Below, one piece after another: positions 17,116 to 25,964 of a stretch of 64,000 bases of DNA (positions are counted from its first letter, which is position 1; each line of letters opens with the position of its first letter). The notes under the pieces were generated by a model, which worked only from the letters and a program-made list of their open reading frames with translations, did not search any database and was not told where the DNA came from. Source of the stretch: ZC4RG20 sp963782445 (GTDB lineage: Bacteria > Pseudomonadota > Gammaproteobacteria > Steroidobacterales > Rariloculaceae); the NCBI GenBank assembly GCA_963782445.1, contig CAWAJM010000001.1, positions 1,054,001 to 1,118,000 of the forward strand. The letters run 5' to 3'. The position numbers and the translations under genes are program-made.

Positions 17116-17669
17116 CCGAGCCCGTCCTCGTACTCGCCGTCGATGAGCACGAAGGCGATGCGGCAATTTTGTCCCGAGCGGTTGGCCCAGCCGTGATTGG
17201 TGCCGCGCTGGATGACGATGTCGCCCGCGCGCACCACGGTCTCGCCGATATCCATGACGAGTGTGATCTCGCCTTCGAGCACGATCCCGTAGTCGACCGT
17301 CTCGGTGCGGTGCATCAACGCGTGGCGCGAACCGGCCGAAGGCGCGTCGGCCGCACCGACTTCGGCGAAATGGGCCTTGATGTCCTCGGCCGACATGGCT
17401 TCGACCCAGTCGCCTTCAGGCGGAATATCGAGCACCCGGATACGCGTGCCGCTCCTGGGCGGCGCGAGCTGGATCCCCGGCTCGAAGGGTTCGCCCGAGG
17501 CGCGGTCGATCCGCGCGGGCGACTCTTGCGTATTCCACACTTCGTAGAACATCGGCCCGTCCTCGCCGCCGATGCGCGCCGCACGCGGCGGCGGCCCGTC
17601 TTCCTGGATAATCGCATTGCCTTCGGGGTCGTGACCCGTAACGATGCGGCGGAATGGTGCCTTGCTCAT
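17112..17669 (-). CDS. Cupin-domain protein
   Basis: A 185-residue protein with one C-terminal cupin barrel. The metal-site motifs run from HRTETVDYGIVLEGEITLVMD (cupin motif 1, GX5HXH-like with a conserved Glu) to AGDIVIQRGTNHGWANRSG (motif 2, PGX5PXGXXHX3N type). The N-terminal half, starting MSKAPFRRIVTGHDPEGNA, is a conserved extension of this subgroup. Cupins of this kind occur as accessory dioxygenase, isomerase or small-molecule-binding proteins in catabolic operons. Start and stop are both in ATGA/GTGA overlaps with the neighbours, so it is strongly coupled to the hydrolase before it and the FAH protein after it. Confidence 0.85.
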   Translation of the reverse strand: MSKAPFRRIVTGHDPEGNAIIQEDGPPPRAARIGGEDGPMFYEVWNTQESPARIDRASGEPFEPGIQLAPPRSGTRIRVLDIPPEGDWVEAMSAEDIKAHFAEVGAADAPSAGSRHALMHRTETVDYGIVLEGEITLVMDIGETVVRAGDIVIQRGTNHGWANRSGQNCRIAFVLIDGEYEDGLG

Positions 17670-18823
17670 GCCGTACGCCCTCCCAGCGTCTCTGCGAACC
17701 AGTCGGCGATGTAGTCGCACGCGAAGGACATGTTGTCCGCGCCGACGTGTTCGACGCCGCCCTCGCGCTCGGTGAAGATCTTGAGCTCGCGCTTCGGCGA
17801 GTTGACGAGCCGGTCGTACGACCTGCGCGCGTACTCGAGCGAGATCTGACGGTCTTTCTGGCCGTGCGTGACGAGGAAGGGCACGCTGATTCGTTCCATG
17901 ACCCCGTCGAGATGCATGTCGGCGGATTTCGCTCGGAAGTCGTCGATATCCCGCGCGCCGAAGGCCCAGCACACGTGCGCCCAGTAATGCGGCACGGGGT
18001 GCTCGCCTTCGCGCTCGAGACGCCGGTCCTGCACTTCGCGCCAATCGTGGTTGGCCCCCCATACGGCCCCCGAAGCGAAACGGGGCTCGAAAGCCACCGC
18101 GCGCGGCGCGAAATGCCCGCCCAACGAGATGCCCGTCATCCCGATGCGTTCGGCCGCGATCTCGGGCTGCACTTCCAGCCAATCGACGGCCTTCGACGCC
18201 CAGCTTTCGCTGTGCGGGTCTACCGGCAGGCCCTGCAGCCTCAGGGCTTCGCCGCTTCCGGGCTGGTCGACGCAAAGGCAGGAGACGCCGCGCCGGGCGA
18301 GCGCCATGGGCAGCCGAGACCAGTAAAGCAACTCCTTGCAGCTGTCGAGCCCGTTGCAAAAGACGACGACGGGATGCGGCCCGGCCCCCGGCGCTTGCGT
18401 GTAGAGTGCCGGCATCGTGCCCTCCGCAAGGGGGATCTCGACCCGCTCACGGTCGAGCTTTCCGAGCCGGCTCGAGCGTTCGAAGGCCGCCAGTGCCTTA
18501 AGATAGCTCTCCGCCCGGCCGTCCGAGCCCTGGGCCTGCATTCGTTCGGCGACCAGCAGGTACAGGGCGGCGCGTTCGAGCTTGTCCGATGCCGAGAAGG
18601 CGCGTCCTCTTGCCTCGTCCTCGTCCGCAAGCTCGGTGAGCTTATCGGCCATCCCGACCCACTGCGCCATGAACTGCGGCGTGCCGGCGTCGGCGCCGTT
18701 TTCCGCCGCGTCCCGGATCGGCCGGCACATGTCTACGATTTCACCTATTTTCGCGCCACTCTCCAGTGCCATCGCGACCGAGAGGTTCCAGACGTAGTTC
18801 GGGAAATATTCGAACAGCGCCAT
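17666..18823 (-). CDS. Alpha/beta hydrolase with N-terminal helical cap (C-C hydrolase-like)
   Basis: A 385-residue cytoplasmic hydrolase of the FrsA / 2,6-dihydroxypseudooxynicotine hydrolase type: a helical cap at about 1-125, then a classical alpha/beta core. The nucleophile elbow GISLGG gives Ser233, with Asp324 in HGQKDRQ and His359 in GGVEHVGADN completing a triad. Relatives in nicotine catabolism cleave a C-C bond next to a ring; others are general esterases. Being coupled to an extradiol dioxygenase upstream (TGATG overlap) and a cupin downstream favours hydrolysis of a ring-derived diketone. The ATG at 18823 begins MALFEYFPNYVWNLSVAM, which looks like the natural N-terminus. Confidence 0.85.
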   Translation of the reverse strand: MALFEYFPNYVWNLSVAMALESGAKIGEIVDMCRPIRDAAENGADAGTPQFMAQWVGMADKLTELADEDEARGRAFSASDKLERAALYLLVAERMQAQGSDGRAESYLKALAAFERSSRLGKLDRERVEIPLAEGTMPALYTQAPGAGPHPVVVFCNGLDSCKELLYWSRLPMALARRGVSCLCVDQPGSGEALRLQGLPVDPHSESWASKAVDWLEVQPEIAAERIGMTGISLGGHFAPRAVAFEPRFASGAVWGANHDWREVQDRRLEREGEHPVPHYWAHVCWAFGARDIDDFRAKSADMHLDGVMERISVPFLVTHGQKDRQISLEYARRSYDRLVNSPKRELKIFTEREGGVEHVGADNMSFACDYIADWFAETLGGRTA

Positions 18824-19725
18824 CAGGCGCTCACGGCAACGAACAGGCCGGGATTGGGCTCGGCATGCGGCAGCGCCTGCGGGCCGCCGACGCCGACCCC
18901 CCACTGATCCATGATCGTCGGGCCGGGCGTATAGACGGTAGGCTCGAAACGCTCGAAATCGACCTTTTCCAACTCGGCCGTGTACTCGGCGACGAAGCCG
19001 GCCGGGGTCACGAAATAGGCAAAGGTGTTGTCGCCCGCTGTGTGCCGCCCCGGCCCCCAGGCGATCTCGATGCCCTTGGAACGCAGGCGGTGCGCGCCGC
19101 GCATCATTCCGTCCACGTCGGTCATGTCATAGGCGACGTGGTTGAGCGCCGGCGGGCCGGGCAGCAGGGCGATGCGATGATGCGCCGAATTGCAGCGCAG
19201 AAAGCACATGAAGTCGCCGAGCCAGTCCGACACCTTGAACCCGAGCACCTCGGTGAACCACTCGGCGAGTCTCCGGTGGTCGGGCGAGTGGAGCACAACA
19301 TGGCTGATCCTGAGCGGGAGGCCTTCCCAGCGTCCGATTTCGCGGCTCGTGCCGTGTGCCACGCCGCTTGAAATCTCGAACTGCAATCCGTCCGGAGAGA
19401 AGAAACGGAAGCCGTGGCCGCCGCCGGGCGAGTCGAGCGCATGCGGCTCGTCGACGAGATTCGCTCCGGAGGCGCGCAGCTTCTCGTGCAGCGCATCGAC
19501 ATCGGCCCGGCGCTCGGCGGCCAGCGCGATGACGTCGACGCGGTTCTCGTCCGCCTTGCGGAGACGCACGACATGGTGCTCACCGCTTCCCGGCGCCTTG
19601 AACCAGGCCATGCCGTCGTCGCTTGGGACCGCGTCGAGCCCCCATGCGGTTTCGTAGAACGCCTTCTCGGCGTCGAAATCGGCGACGCCATAGCCGACAT
19701 AGCGGATCTCGGTGACGCGGCTCAT
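18823..19725 (-). CDS. Extradiol-type ring-cleavage dioxygenase (VOC superfamily)
   Basis: A 300-residue two-domain type I extradiol dioxygenase-like protein. The N-terminal repeat begins RYVGYGVADFDAEKAFYETAWGL; the catalytic C-terminal repeat carries all three Fe(II) ligands of the family: H142 (RISHVVLHSP), H196 (ALNHVAYDM) and E247 (FVAEYTAE). It should open a catechol-type ring next to one hydroxyl using O2, though the substrate cannot be read from sequence. GAGGAGGGG just before the ATG at 19725 fixes the start. It is second in the minus arm, after the FAD monooxygenase that would supply the hydroxylated ring. Confidence 0.88.
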   Translation of the reverse strand: MSRVTEIRYVGYGVADFDAEKAFYETAWGLDAVPSDDGMAWFKAPGSGEHHVVRLRKADENRVDVIALAAERRADVDALHEKLRASGANLVDEPHALDSPGGGHGFRFFSPDGLQFEISSGVAHGTSREIGRWEGLPLRISHVVLHSPDHRRLAEWFTEVLGFKVSDWLGDFMCFLRCNSAHHRIALLPGPPALNHVAYDMTDVDGMMRGAHRLRSKGIEIAWGPGRHTAGDNTFAYFVTPAGFVAEYTAELEKVDFERFEPTVYTPGPTIMDQWGVGVGGPQALPHAEPNPGLFVAVSA

Positions 19726-19735
19726 GTTCCCCTCC

Positions 19736-20881
19736 TCAAATCGGCTGCGCGATGCGCTTGAACATCTCGGCCGTCGCCCTCGCATTGTCCACCGGCGGGC
19801 CCTTGCCGAGCTGGCCCATGCAGATCGCGAGGCTCGCCCGTACGATATACGCACAACGTTCGAAGCGCCGCTCACGATAAGCCGTGAGCGCTTCATCGAC
19901 GGTCTCGTGGGCCGCGAGCTCCTCGGCCAGCACCAGACTGTCCTCGATGGCAAGGCCGGCGCCTTGCCCGAGATGCGGCGTGGCCGCATGCACTGCGTCG
20001 CCGAGCAGGACCACGCGGCCCGTGTGCCACGCGCCCTCGACGAGCAGCGCTTCGAGCGGGCGGTACACCACCTCGTCGTCGTCGGTGATGCTTTCGGCCA
20101 GCGCGCGTATCTCGGGCGCGCAATCGGCGACCCGCTTACGCATCAGCGCCGCCAGCCCTCGCCGCGGATGGCGCGGGTTCCCCGGCTCCGGCGTCGTGGC
20201 ATACATGTACATCACCTCGCGGCTGATCGGCACGAGGCCCACGCCGATCGGCCCGTTGTAGACGTGCATTGCATCGAGATCGGGGGGCCGCGGCAAGTTG
20301 TAGCGCCACACCGCCTGACCGGTAAATTGCGGCGTCTCGGCATCGGGAAGGACCTTTTCCCGGGTTTGCGAATAGATCCCGTCCGCCCCGACGGCGAGGT
20401 CGTAGCTACGCTCGGTGCCGTCGGAGAAGCGGACATGGACCTTGCGTCCATCGTCGTCGATCGCCTCGGCCGTCACGCCCAGCCGCACCTCCGCGCCGGC
20501 CGAGACCGCGGCATCGCCGAGCACCTTCTGGAGCGCCGGACGGCCGATTCCGAGGTTGGCAGGGTAGGCTTCGAGGAGGCGGGGCGAGGGCACGCGGGCC
20601 AGTTTCGTCCCATCCGGCGCGTAGACCTCGACGGCGTCGAAACCGGCGCCGGCATTGACGTAACGCTCTAGAATGCCCAGCGCATCGACCGCACGCAGCA
20701 CGTTGCCTTGCTGGATGATCCCGACGCCGTAGACCGACCAGGCCGGGTCCTTCTCGATCACGGTGACGGCGAAACCACGCTGTCGAAGTGCGATGGCGGA
20801 GGTGAGTCCGCCGATCCCGCCGCCAATCACTACGACCGCCCGTTCCCGCACGTTGGATCTCCCCGCTGCCTCGGTCTTCAC
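19736..20881 (-). CDS. FAD-dependent aromatic monooxygenase (first gene of minus arm)
   Basis: A 381-residue flavoprotein of the p-hydroxybenzoate/salicylate hydroxylase class. The dinucleotide-binding GxGxxG motif is VVVIGGGIGGLTSAI (about 16-30), a DG motif occurs in LAVGADGIYSQTR, and the second FAD motif is VVLLGDAVHAATPHLGQGAG. It would hydroxylate an aromatic or heteroaromatic substrate using NAD(P)H and O2. A GTG start at 20881 is used here; an internal GTG at about 20851, giving VRERAVVVIGG, is an equally reasonable start. It leads the operon that continues with the extradiol dioxygenase 10 bp downstream and faces the CoA-transferase operon across a 110-bp gap. Confidence 0.9.
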   Translation of the reverse strand: MKTEAAGRSNVRERAVVVIGGGIGGLTSAIALRQRGFAVTVIEKDPAWSVYGVGIIQQGNVLRAVDALGILERYVNAGAGFDAVEVYAPDGTKLARVPSPRLLEAYPANLGIGRPALQKVLGDAAVSAGAEVRLGVTAEAIDDDGRKVHVRFSDGTERSYDLAVGADGIYSQTREKVLPDAETPQFTGQAVWRYNLPRPPDLDAMHVYNGPIGVGLVPISREVMYMYATTPEPGNPRHPRRGLAALMRKRVADCAPEIRALAESITDDDEVVYRPLEALLVEGAWHTGRVVLLGDAVHAATPHLGQGAGLAIEDSLVLAEELAAHETVDEALTAYRERRFERCAYIVRASLAICMGQLGKGPPVDNARATAEMFKRIAQPI

Positions 20882-20991
20882 TGTAGCGCAGGGATTGCCG
20901 ACGGGCCATATGTCGTATGGGGGTTCTTAACCGCATTCCGTGGTCCGCGCTACACTCGGCCGATTCGGCCATCGGGAGGCGCGATCACGCC
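20882..20991. promoter_or_regulatory. Divergent promoter region between catabolic arms
   Basis: Only about 110 bp separates the starts of the FAD monooxygenase (minus) and the CoA-transferase (plus), so promoters for both arms must overlap or abut, a typical site for one shared regulator. I could not single out a convincing operator or -35/-10 pair. No regulator gene is encoded next to it. Confidence 0.45.
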
Positions 20992-22251
20992 ATGTCGACC
21001 GCAACTGTTCAGCAGAAGCAATCTACGCCCCTGGCCGGCCTGACGGTCCTCGATCTCACGCTCGCCCTCGCGGGGCCGTTCGCGACGTTCCTGCTCGCTG
21101 GATTGGGCGCCCGCGTCATCAAGATCGAGAACCCCAACGCCCCCGACCCCTGTCGCCAGAACCCGCCCTATCTCGGCCGCGACGGCGTTTCGCTGAGTCC
21201 TCGCGGCCCGGAGGACGTTTCCGTTTCGGCGCTGAACCGCCTGCGCGGAAAGTACGGCGTGACGCTGAATCTGAAGCGGCCGGAGGCCCGCGACGTATTC
21301 GCCGATCTGCTCCGCAAGGCCGACATCGTCGTCGAGAACTTCAGCGCGGGCACGCTCGATCGGCTTGGCATCGGCTACGAATCGGCGAAGGCCATCAACC
21401 CGCGCGTGATCTATTGCTCGATCTCGGGTTTCGGCACTTCGAAAACGACGGGCACGGGCAAGGCCATGGACAGCATCATCCAGGCGCTGAGCGGGCTCAT
21501 GATGACGTCGGGGGCGCCCGATGATGCGCCGGTCCGCGTCGGCGTGCCCGTCGCCGATCTGCTCGCGCCCGTCTTCGGCGTCATCGGCATCCTGGCCGCT
21601 TTGCGCCAGCGGGAGTCGACCGGGACCGGGCAGCAGGTGGACATTTCGATGCTCGGAGTGCTGACCTCGCTCGTGGCGGTCGAGCCCTTCGACCTGCTCG
21701 AGGCCTGCGGCATCCCCACGCGCACGGGACGGGTCGTGCCGAGGCTCACGCCTTTCGGCATCTATGCGTCGGCGGACGGCTACGTCGCGATCTGCGCGCC
21801 GATGCAGCAGTTCGCCAAGGGCGTGTTCGCGGCGATCGGTCACCCGGAGTTCGAGGCGGATCCGCGCTTCGCGACGCGCGACGCGCGGGTGGCCCACGTC
21901 GAGGAGATGACGGCATACATCGAAGCGTTCACGCGCAAAATCCCGACGGCCGCACTCGTGCCGTTGCTTGAGCGGCACGGCGTCCCGGCCGCCGAGGTCC
22001 GCTCGCCCGGGGAGGCGGTGCGCGACCCGCGCGTCCTCGCGCGCGGCGAAACCGCGGCGCTCGAGCATCCTGCGTTCGGTCACGTCGGCGACGTCATCGG
22101 CATGGGCGTCCCGATCACGTTCTCGGACGCCGCCACTGCGTTCGAGCGGCCGGCCCCCGCTGTCGGGCAAGACAACGCCCTCGTCTACGGCGAGTGGCTG
22201 GGGTACGGCGCGGCGCGCGTCGAGCGGCTCGAGGCCGACGGCATCATATGA
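20992..22251 (+). CDS. Class III (CaiB/BaiF) CoA-transferase
   Basis: A 419-residue CoA-transferase that moves CoA between carboxylic acids through an aspartyl-CoA intermediate. Family hallmarks: PLAGLTVLDLTLALAGPFAT at the N-terminus, GARVIKIENP, NLKRPEARDVF, VVENFSAGTLDRLG and GKAMDSIIQALSG, which supplies the catalytic Asp160. It should activate the substrate or an intermediate as a CoA thioester for the two following proteins. An in-frame ATG at 20917 also exists, but the start at 20992 gives the family-typical N-terminus. Its stop overlaps the ATG of the next gene (ATGA). Confidence 0.92.
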   Translation: MSTATVQQKQSTPLAGLTVLDLTLALAGPFATFLLAGLGARVIKIENPNAPDPCRQNPPYLGRDGVSLSPRGPEDVSVSALNRLRGKYGVTLNLKRPEARDVFADLLRKADIVVENFSAGTLDRLGIGYESAKAINPRVIYCSISGFGTSKTTGTGKAMDSIIQALSGLMMTSGAPDDAPVRVGVPVADLLAPVFGVIGILAALRQRESTGTGQQVDISMLGVLTSLVAVEPFDLLEACGIPTRTGRVVPRLTPFGIYASADGYVAICAPMQQFAKGVFAAIGHPEFEADPRFATRDARVAHVEEMTAYIEAFTRKIPTAALVPLLERHGVPAAEVRSPGEAVRDPRVLARGETAALEHPAFGHVGDVIGMGVPITFSDAATAFERPAPAVGQDNALVYGEWLGYGAARVERLEADGII

Positions 22252-23405
22252 TTACGGCAGTGACGACGGGCGGCGCCATCGCCGAGCTCAGTGCAGCCTT
22301 CGAGCGCTCCTTGTCCGACCTCGGCCGAAGTCCCGTGAGCGACCGTGCCGTCGTCGTCGTCTCGTGGCCGTCCGTGCCGGCGGAGCTCGTGCGCGCTGCG
22401 GGCCTCGATCCCCTCGTCGCCAGAGGCGCGTCTTCGCCGACGCCGGCGGCCGATGCGCACCTCGAGGCGGATATATTCCCGAGCCGGCTGCGGCAGCTCG
22501 TCGAGGCGGCCATTACGGGACGGCTCGCGCACGTCGCGCGCGTCGTGGTCCCGCGCACCTCGGATCCCGATTACAAGTGCTTCCTCTATTTGCGTGAGCT
22601 CGTGCGTCGGGGGCGTGTGCGAGGGATCGCGCCGATCGAGTTGTTCGATCTGCTCCAATCGCACGGCGACTCCGTTCGGACCTACGACGTCGCGCGCGCC
22701 CGCGCGCTTGCCGCCGAGCTCGCCGCGATTTCGGGGCGACCGCCGGACGCCGAGGGCCTGCGTCGGGAGATCGTTCGCGCGAACCGGGCGCGCGCGGCTG
22801 CGCGCCGACTCGACCGGCTGCGCCGGGGATCGCCGCGCGTGGCGGGCGTCGAGGCGTTCCCGCTGCTCGGCGCGTTCTGGCAGCTGGACCCGGACGCCTA
22901 CACTGAAATGGCCACTGCGGCGGCAGCGGAGATCGCCGAGCGCCCGCCGCTCGACGGGCCGCGCGTGCTGATCGCGGGGGCGCCGGTCGATACGCCGGCC
23001 TTGCACGCCGCCATCGAATCGCACGGCGCCGTCGTCGTGGCGGAGACGGGCCCCTGGGGCAGCGGCGCGGCCGGCGCGGACGTGCCGCTCGCCGGCGATC
23101 CCGTCGCCGCGCTCGCCGAGAAGTACCGCGCCGATTCGACGGGGGCGCGAACGCCGGTCGAGGACTTCGCAGCCCGGACGCAGGCGGCGCTCGCAGGCGT
23201 GGACGCCGTCGTCGTCTCCCTGCCGCCGGAGGACACCGTCTTCGGCTGGGACTATCCGGCGCTCAAGGAGACGCTGACCGCGCGCCGCATCCCGCATACC
23301 GTCCTGCGGGGCGATCCTGGGGGTCCGCTGACGTCCGCGGAGCACGCGCAGGTAGAGGCCTGCTTGCGCGCGACGGTGCGGCGGCGGGACGCGCACCGTG
23401 GCTGA
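22248..23405 (+). CDS. 2-hydroxyacyl-CoA dehydratase/benzoyl-CoA reductase-related subunit (cysteine-poor)
   Basis: A 385-residue protein with the two Rossmann-like halves and overall order of HgdB/BcrC-type D-component subunits (for example RVVVPRTSDPDYKCFLYLRE and the C-terminal half from RVLIAGAPVDTPALHAAIE). Family members bind a [4Fe-4S] cluster through three cysteines. Here the usual TCD motif reads TSD, the second site reads SLPPEDTVFGWDYP without Cys, and only two cysteines exist in the whole chain. It may have lost the cluster and become structural or non-redox. It is tightly coupled on both sides (ATGA with the CoA-transferase, 8-bp overlap with the partner subunit). Confidence 0.78.
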   Translation: MITAVTTGGAIAELSAAFERSLSDLGRSPVSDRAVVVVSWPSVPAELVRAAGLDPLVARGASSPTPAADAHLEADIFPSRLRQLVEAAITGRLAHVARVVVPRTSDPDYKCFLYLRELVRRGRVRGIAPIELFDLLQSHGDSVRTYDVARARALAAELAAISGRPPDAEGLRREIVRANRARAAARRLDRLRRGSPRVAGVEAFPLLGAFWQLDPDAYTEMATAAAAEIAERPPLDGPRVLIAGAPVDTPALHAAIESHGAVVVAETGPWGSGAAGADVPLAGDPVAALAEKYRADSTGARTPVEDFAARTQAALAGVDAVVVSLPPEDTVFGWDYPALKETLTARRIPHTVLRGDPGGPLTSAEHAQVEACLRATVRRRDAHRG

Positions 23406-24660
23406 GAAGCAACTGGAAACGACCGAAGCCGCCGGGGCGTTCCAGAAGCAATGGTTCGCCGAGCTGCGCCGCCGAGTCTTCGACGAGCGAGTGCCGTACG
23501 GCCTATTGCAGGCGGACGTCCCGTTCGAGCTGTTCGACCTCGTCGGTATTCCGGCCGTGAGCAACCAGTGGTGGGCGGCCATCGTCGCGGCCAAGCGCCG
23601 CGCACCGGCGTTTCTCGACGCGATGGCAGCCGACGGTTTCAGTGCCGGGCTTTGCCGGTATTGCAGCCTGGGTTATGCCTCGACCCGTTATCGGGGCATC
23701 GAGGCGCCTTGGGGCGGGCTGCCGCCGCCGCGGCTGCTCTGCGCACGGCTCACCTGCGACTGCGTTCATCGCGTGTTCTCGCTTTGGGCCGAGGAATTCG
23801 GGGCCGAGCTTTTCGAGATCGATCATCCAGGCGCGAGCAGCCTGCCGCCGCGTTGGTGGGAGCTCGGCCGACACCGGTGGCGCGAGCTCGTGGAGCCGCA
23901 TCGGCTGGCCTTTGTCGTCGGGGCTCTCGAGGCCCTCGTCGAGCGGCTCGAGGCGATCAGCGGCCGCAGCCTGGACCGCGCGGCGCTGCGGCAGCGGCTC
24001 GAGCGGGTCAACGCGCAGGAGGAGCTCTTCGACGAAGCGCGGGGCCTCATCGCCGCGGCGCCCGCGGCGCCGGTCCGCATGACCGAGCAGATCAGCAATG
24101 TCATGGCCGCGCAGTGGGTGCGCGGCACGGAATGGGCGCTCGCGCACGCGCGCGCGTTCCGCGACGAGGTCGCGGCGCGCGTCGCGGCCGGCATCGCGGC
24201 ATGCCCGGGGGAACGCCTTCGGCTCATGTGGGTCGGCGCGGGGCTGTGGCACGACACGGATTTCTATACGGCGTTCGAGGCGTCGCACGGCGCCGTTTTC
24301 GTCTGGTCCATGTACCTGGCGTTCGGGCCCGACGGCTACATCCGCTACGGACTCGACGATCCCATGGCCGCGCTCGCGAGCCGGACGGCGAGCTTCAACG
24401 AGTACCTGCACAATCCGCCTTGGGCGCCCGAGTGGATCGCGGCACAGGCGCGCGAGCACCGCATCGACGCGGCGCTCGTGCTCAGGCCCGGGAGCATGAA
24501 GCCCTCGGGCACGGGCCGCTTGTTCATCGAGCGCGCGCTCGAGGAAGCCGGCGTTCCCGTATTGCCGATCGAGGCGGACGTCGTCGACGCGCGCGCCTGG
24601 GATCCGCGAGCGGCGCGCGCGGCCGTGCGCATATTTCTGGACGAGAGAGTGAGCCGATGA
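23398..24660 (+). CDS. 2-hydroxyacyl-CoA dehydratase-related partner subunit
   Basis: A 420-residue protein of the same superfamily as the preceding one, the expected second half of a heterodimer. It retains a cysteine-rich N-terminal half (GLCRYCSLGYAS and LLCARLTCDCVHRVF), where a cluster ligand would lie, but in the C-terminal half the usual NRSCKP-type site reads LRPGSMKPSGTG, with no Cys. The C-terminal VPVLPIEADVVDARAWDPRAA is typical of the family. The ATP-dependent activator that starts electron transfer in the radical dehydratases is not encoded in the window. GTG start; the 8-bp overlap with the upstream gene supports co-translation. Confidence 0.8.
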   Translation: MAEKQLETTEAAGAFQKQWFAELRRRVFDERVPYGLLQADVPFELFDLVGIPAVSNQWWAAIVAAKRRAPAFLDAMAADGFSAGLCRYCSLGYASTRYRGIEAPWGGLPPPRLLCARLTCDCVHRVFSLWAEEFGAELFEIDHPGASSLPPRWWELGRHRWRELVEPHRLAFVVGALEALVERLEAISGRSLDRAALRQRLERVNAQEELFDEARGLIAAAPAAPVRMTEQISNVMAAQWVRGTEWALAHARAFRDEVAARVAAGIAACPGERLRLMWVGAGLWHDTDFYTAFEASHGAVFVWSMYLAFGPDGYIRYGLDDPMAALASRTASFNEYLHNPPWAPEWIAAQAREHRIDAALVLRPGSMKPSGTGRLFIERALEEAGVPVLPIEADVVDARAWDPRAARAAVRIFLDERVSR

Positions 24661-25964
24661 TCCACACGACGACTCGAGCCGGCGAGGCGCCGCGGGGCTG
24701 GTGGCTGCCCTTCGGTGCGACGCTTGTAGCGATGTTTACGCTGCAGCTTTCTAACCTCGGCTTCTCGCCGCTCCTGCCGTCGATCCAGCGCGAGCTCGGC
24801 ATGAGCTACACGCAGCTCGGCCTGTTTGCGGGCCTTTACGGGCTGCTCGCGCTCGTGCTCAGCGTGCCCGCCGGGACCGGCGCCCAGCGGCTCGGCGAGA
24901 AGCCGGTGCTGGCCGCGGGGCTGCTCGGCGTGGCCGCGGGCAGCGTGCTGCTCGGCCGTGCCTGGAACTTCGAGTCGGCGATCGCGTTTCGCGGCCTCAC
25001 GATCTTCGGCTACCGCTTCGCATTCGTCAGCGTGCTGATCGCCGTCGCGCTCACGGCGCCGCCGTCACTGCGGGGCCGAACGATGGGGATCCTGGGGGCA
25101 ACGTCCTCGCTGGCCTCGGTCGTCGGCGCTCCCCTCGGCGGCGTGCTCGTCGGTGCTTTCGGTTGGCGCAGCGCGGTTCTCGGCTATGGGGGTATGGCCG
25201 TCCTCGGCGCCGCCGTCTTCTGGCTGTTCTATCGATCGACGGCGCGTGCGCGCCCGGCCGGCACCGGCGCGCCGCCGAGGGAGCGGTTCGGCGCCGAGGG
25301 TCGGGGCCCGATCGACCGCGCCGACGGCCGCAGCGCTTTTCGCTCGCCGGTGGTCTGGATGCTCGCGCTCGTCGTGGGGCTCGGCGGCTTCGGACAGTTC
25401 ACCGTGACGTACTTCGTTCCGAGCGTCGCGAGCAGCCTCTACGGACTCGATGCCGCGGCGGCGGGCGTCATCATCAGCACGGGCTACATCGCGGCGATCG
25501 TGCTGAATCTCGCCGTGGGCGTGCTGGCGGACCGCTTCGACAAGCTCGTCGTGCTCGGCGCAGTCTTCGTCGTATTGGCCGCGGCGTCGGCGTCGCTGAC
25601 GATCGCTCACGTGCTCGTCTTCCGCGTCGCGGCGGCGGCCGTCATCGGCTTCGGCTTCACGGCGGCCAATCAGCTCTACGGCCTGGCCGGCGGCGTCATG
25701 CCGCGAAGGGAGGCCGCGAACGCGATGGGCGTCGTCAGTCTCGGCGCCGGGCTGTTCGGATTTCTCGGCCCGCAGCTGCTCGGCATCCTGCGCGACTTCA
25801 CGGGATCGTTCGCCGCGGGCTTCTACATGGTGGCAATGGCTGACCTTACGACGCTCGCACTCATCGTGCTGCTGTACCGAATGACGCGAGCCGTGCGCGA
25901 GCGAAGTCAGGAAGGGGAAGCGCGCATCGGCGCGCCCCCGGCGAAGCGAGGTGCGACGACATGA
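24657..25964 (+). CDS. MFS transporter
   Basis: A 435-residue inner-membrane transporter with twelve predicted helices and a central cytoplasmic loop rich in Arg, Gly and Pro (about 195-230). The N-terminal half contains TLQLSNLGFSPLLPSIQREL and LSVPAGTGAQRLGEKPVL, the loop 2-3 position where the major facilitator motif G-x3-D-R-x-G-x-[RK] falls; loop 8-9 has VGVLADRFDKLVVLG. It probably imports the substrate of the surrounding pathway. An upstream open extension in the same frame is antisense/alternative-frame noise: the ATG in the ATGA overlap with the previous stop is the real start. Confidence 0.9.
   Translation: MIHTTTRAGEAPRGWWLPFGATLVAMFTLQLSNLGFSPLLPSIQRELGMSYTQLGLFAGLYGLLALVLSVPAGTGAQRLGEKPVLAAGLLGVAAGSVLLGRAWNFESAIAFRGLTIFGYRFAFVSVLIAVALTAPPSLRGRTMGILGATSSLASVVGAPLGGVLVGAFGWRSAVLGYGGMAVLGAAVFWLFYRSTARARPAGTGAPPRERFGAEGRGPIDRADGRSAFRSPVVWMLALVVGLGGFGQFTVTYFVPSVASSLYGLDAAAAGVIISTGYIAAIVLNLAVGVLADRFDKLVVLGAVFVVLAAASASLTIAHVLVFRVAAAAVIGFGFTAANQLYGLAGGVMPRREAANAMGVVSLGAGLFGFLGPQLLGILRDFTGSFAAGFYMVAMADLTTLALIVLLYRMTRAVRERSQEGEARIGAPPAKRGATT

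Noticed and set aside
23451..24656. 402-codon upstream extension of the MFS transporter frame
   Set aside because: It overlaps the dehydratase-like gene in another frame and is Arg/Gly-rich without homology; the ATG in the ATGA overlap is the transporter start.
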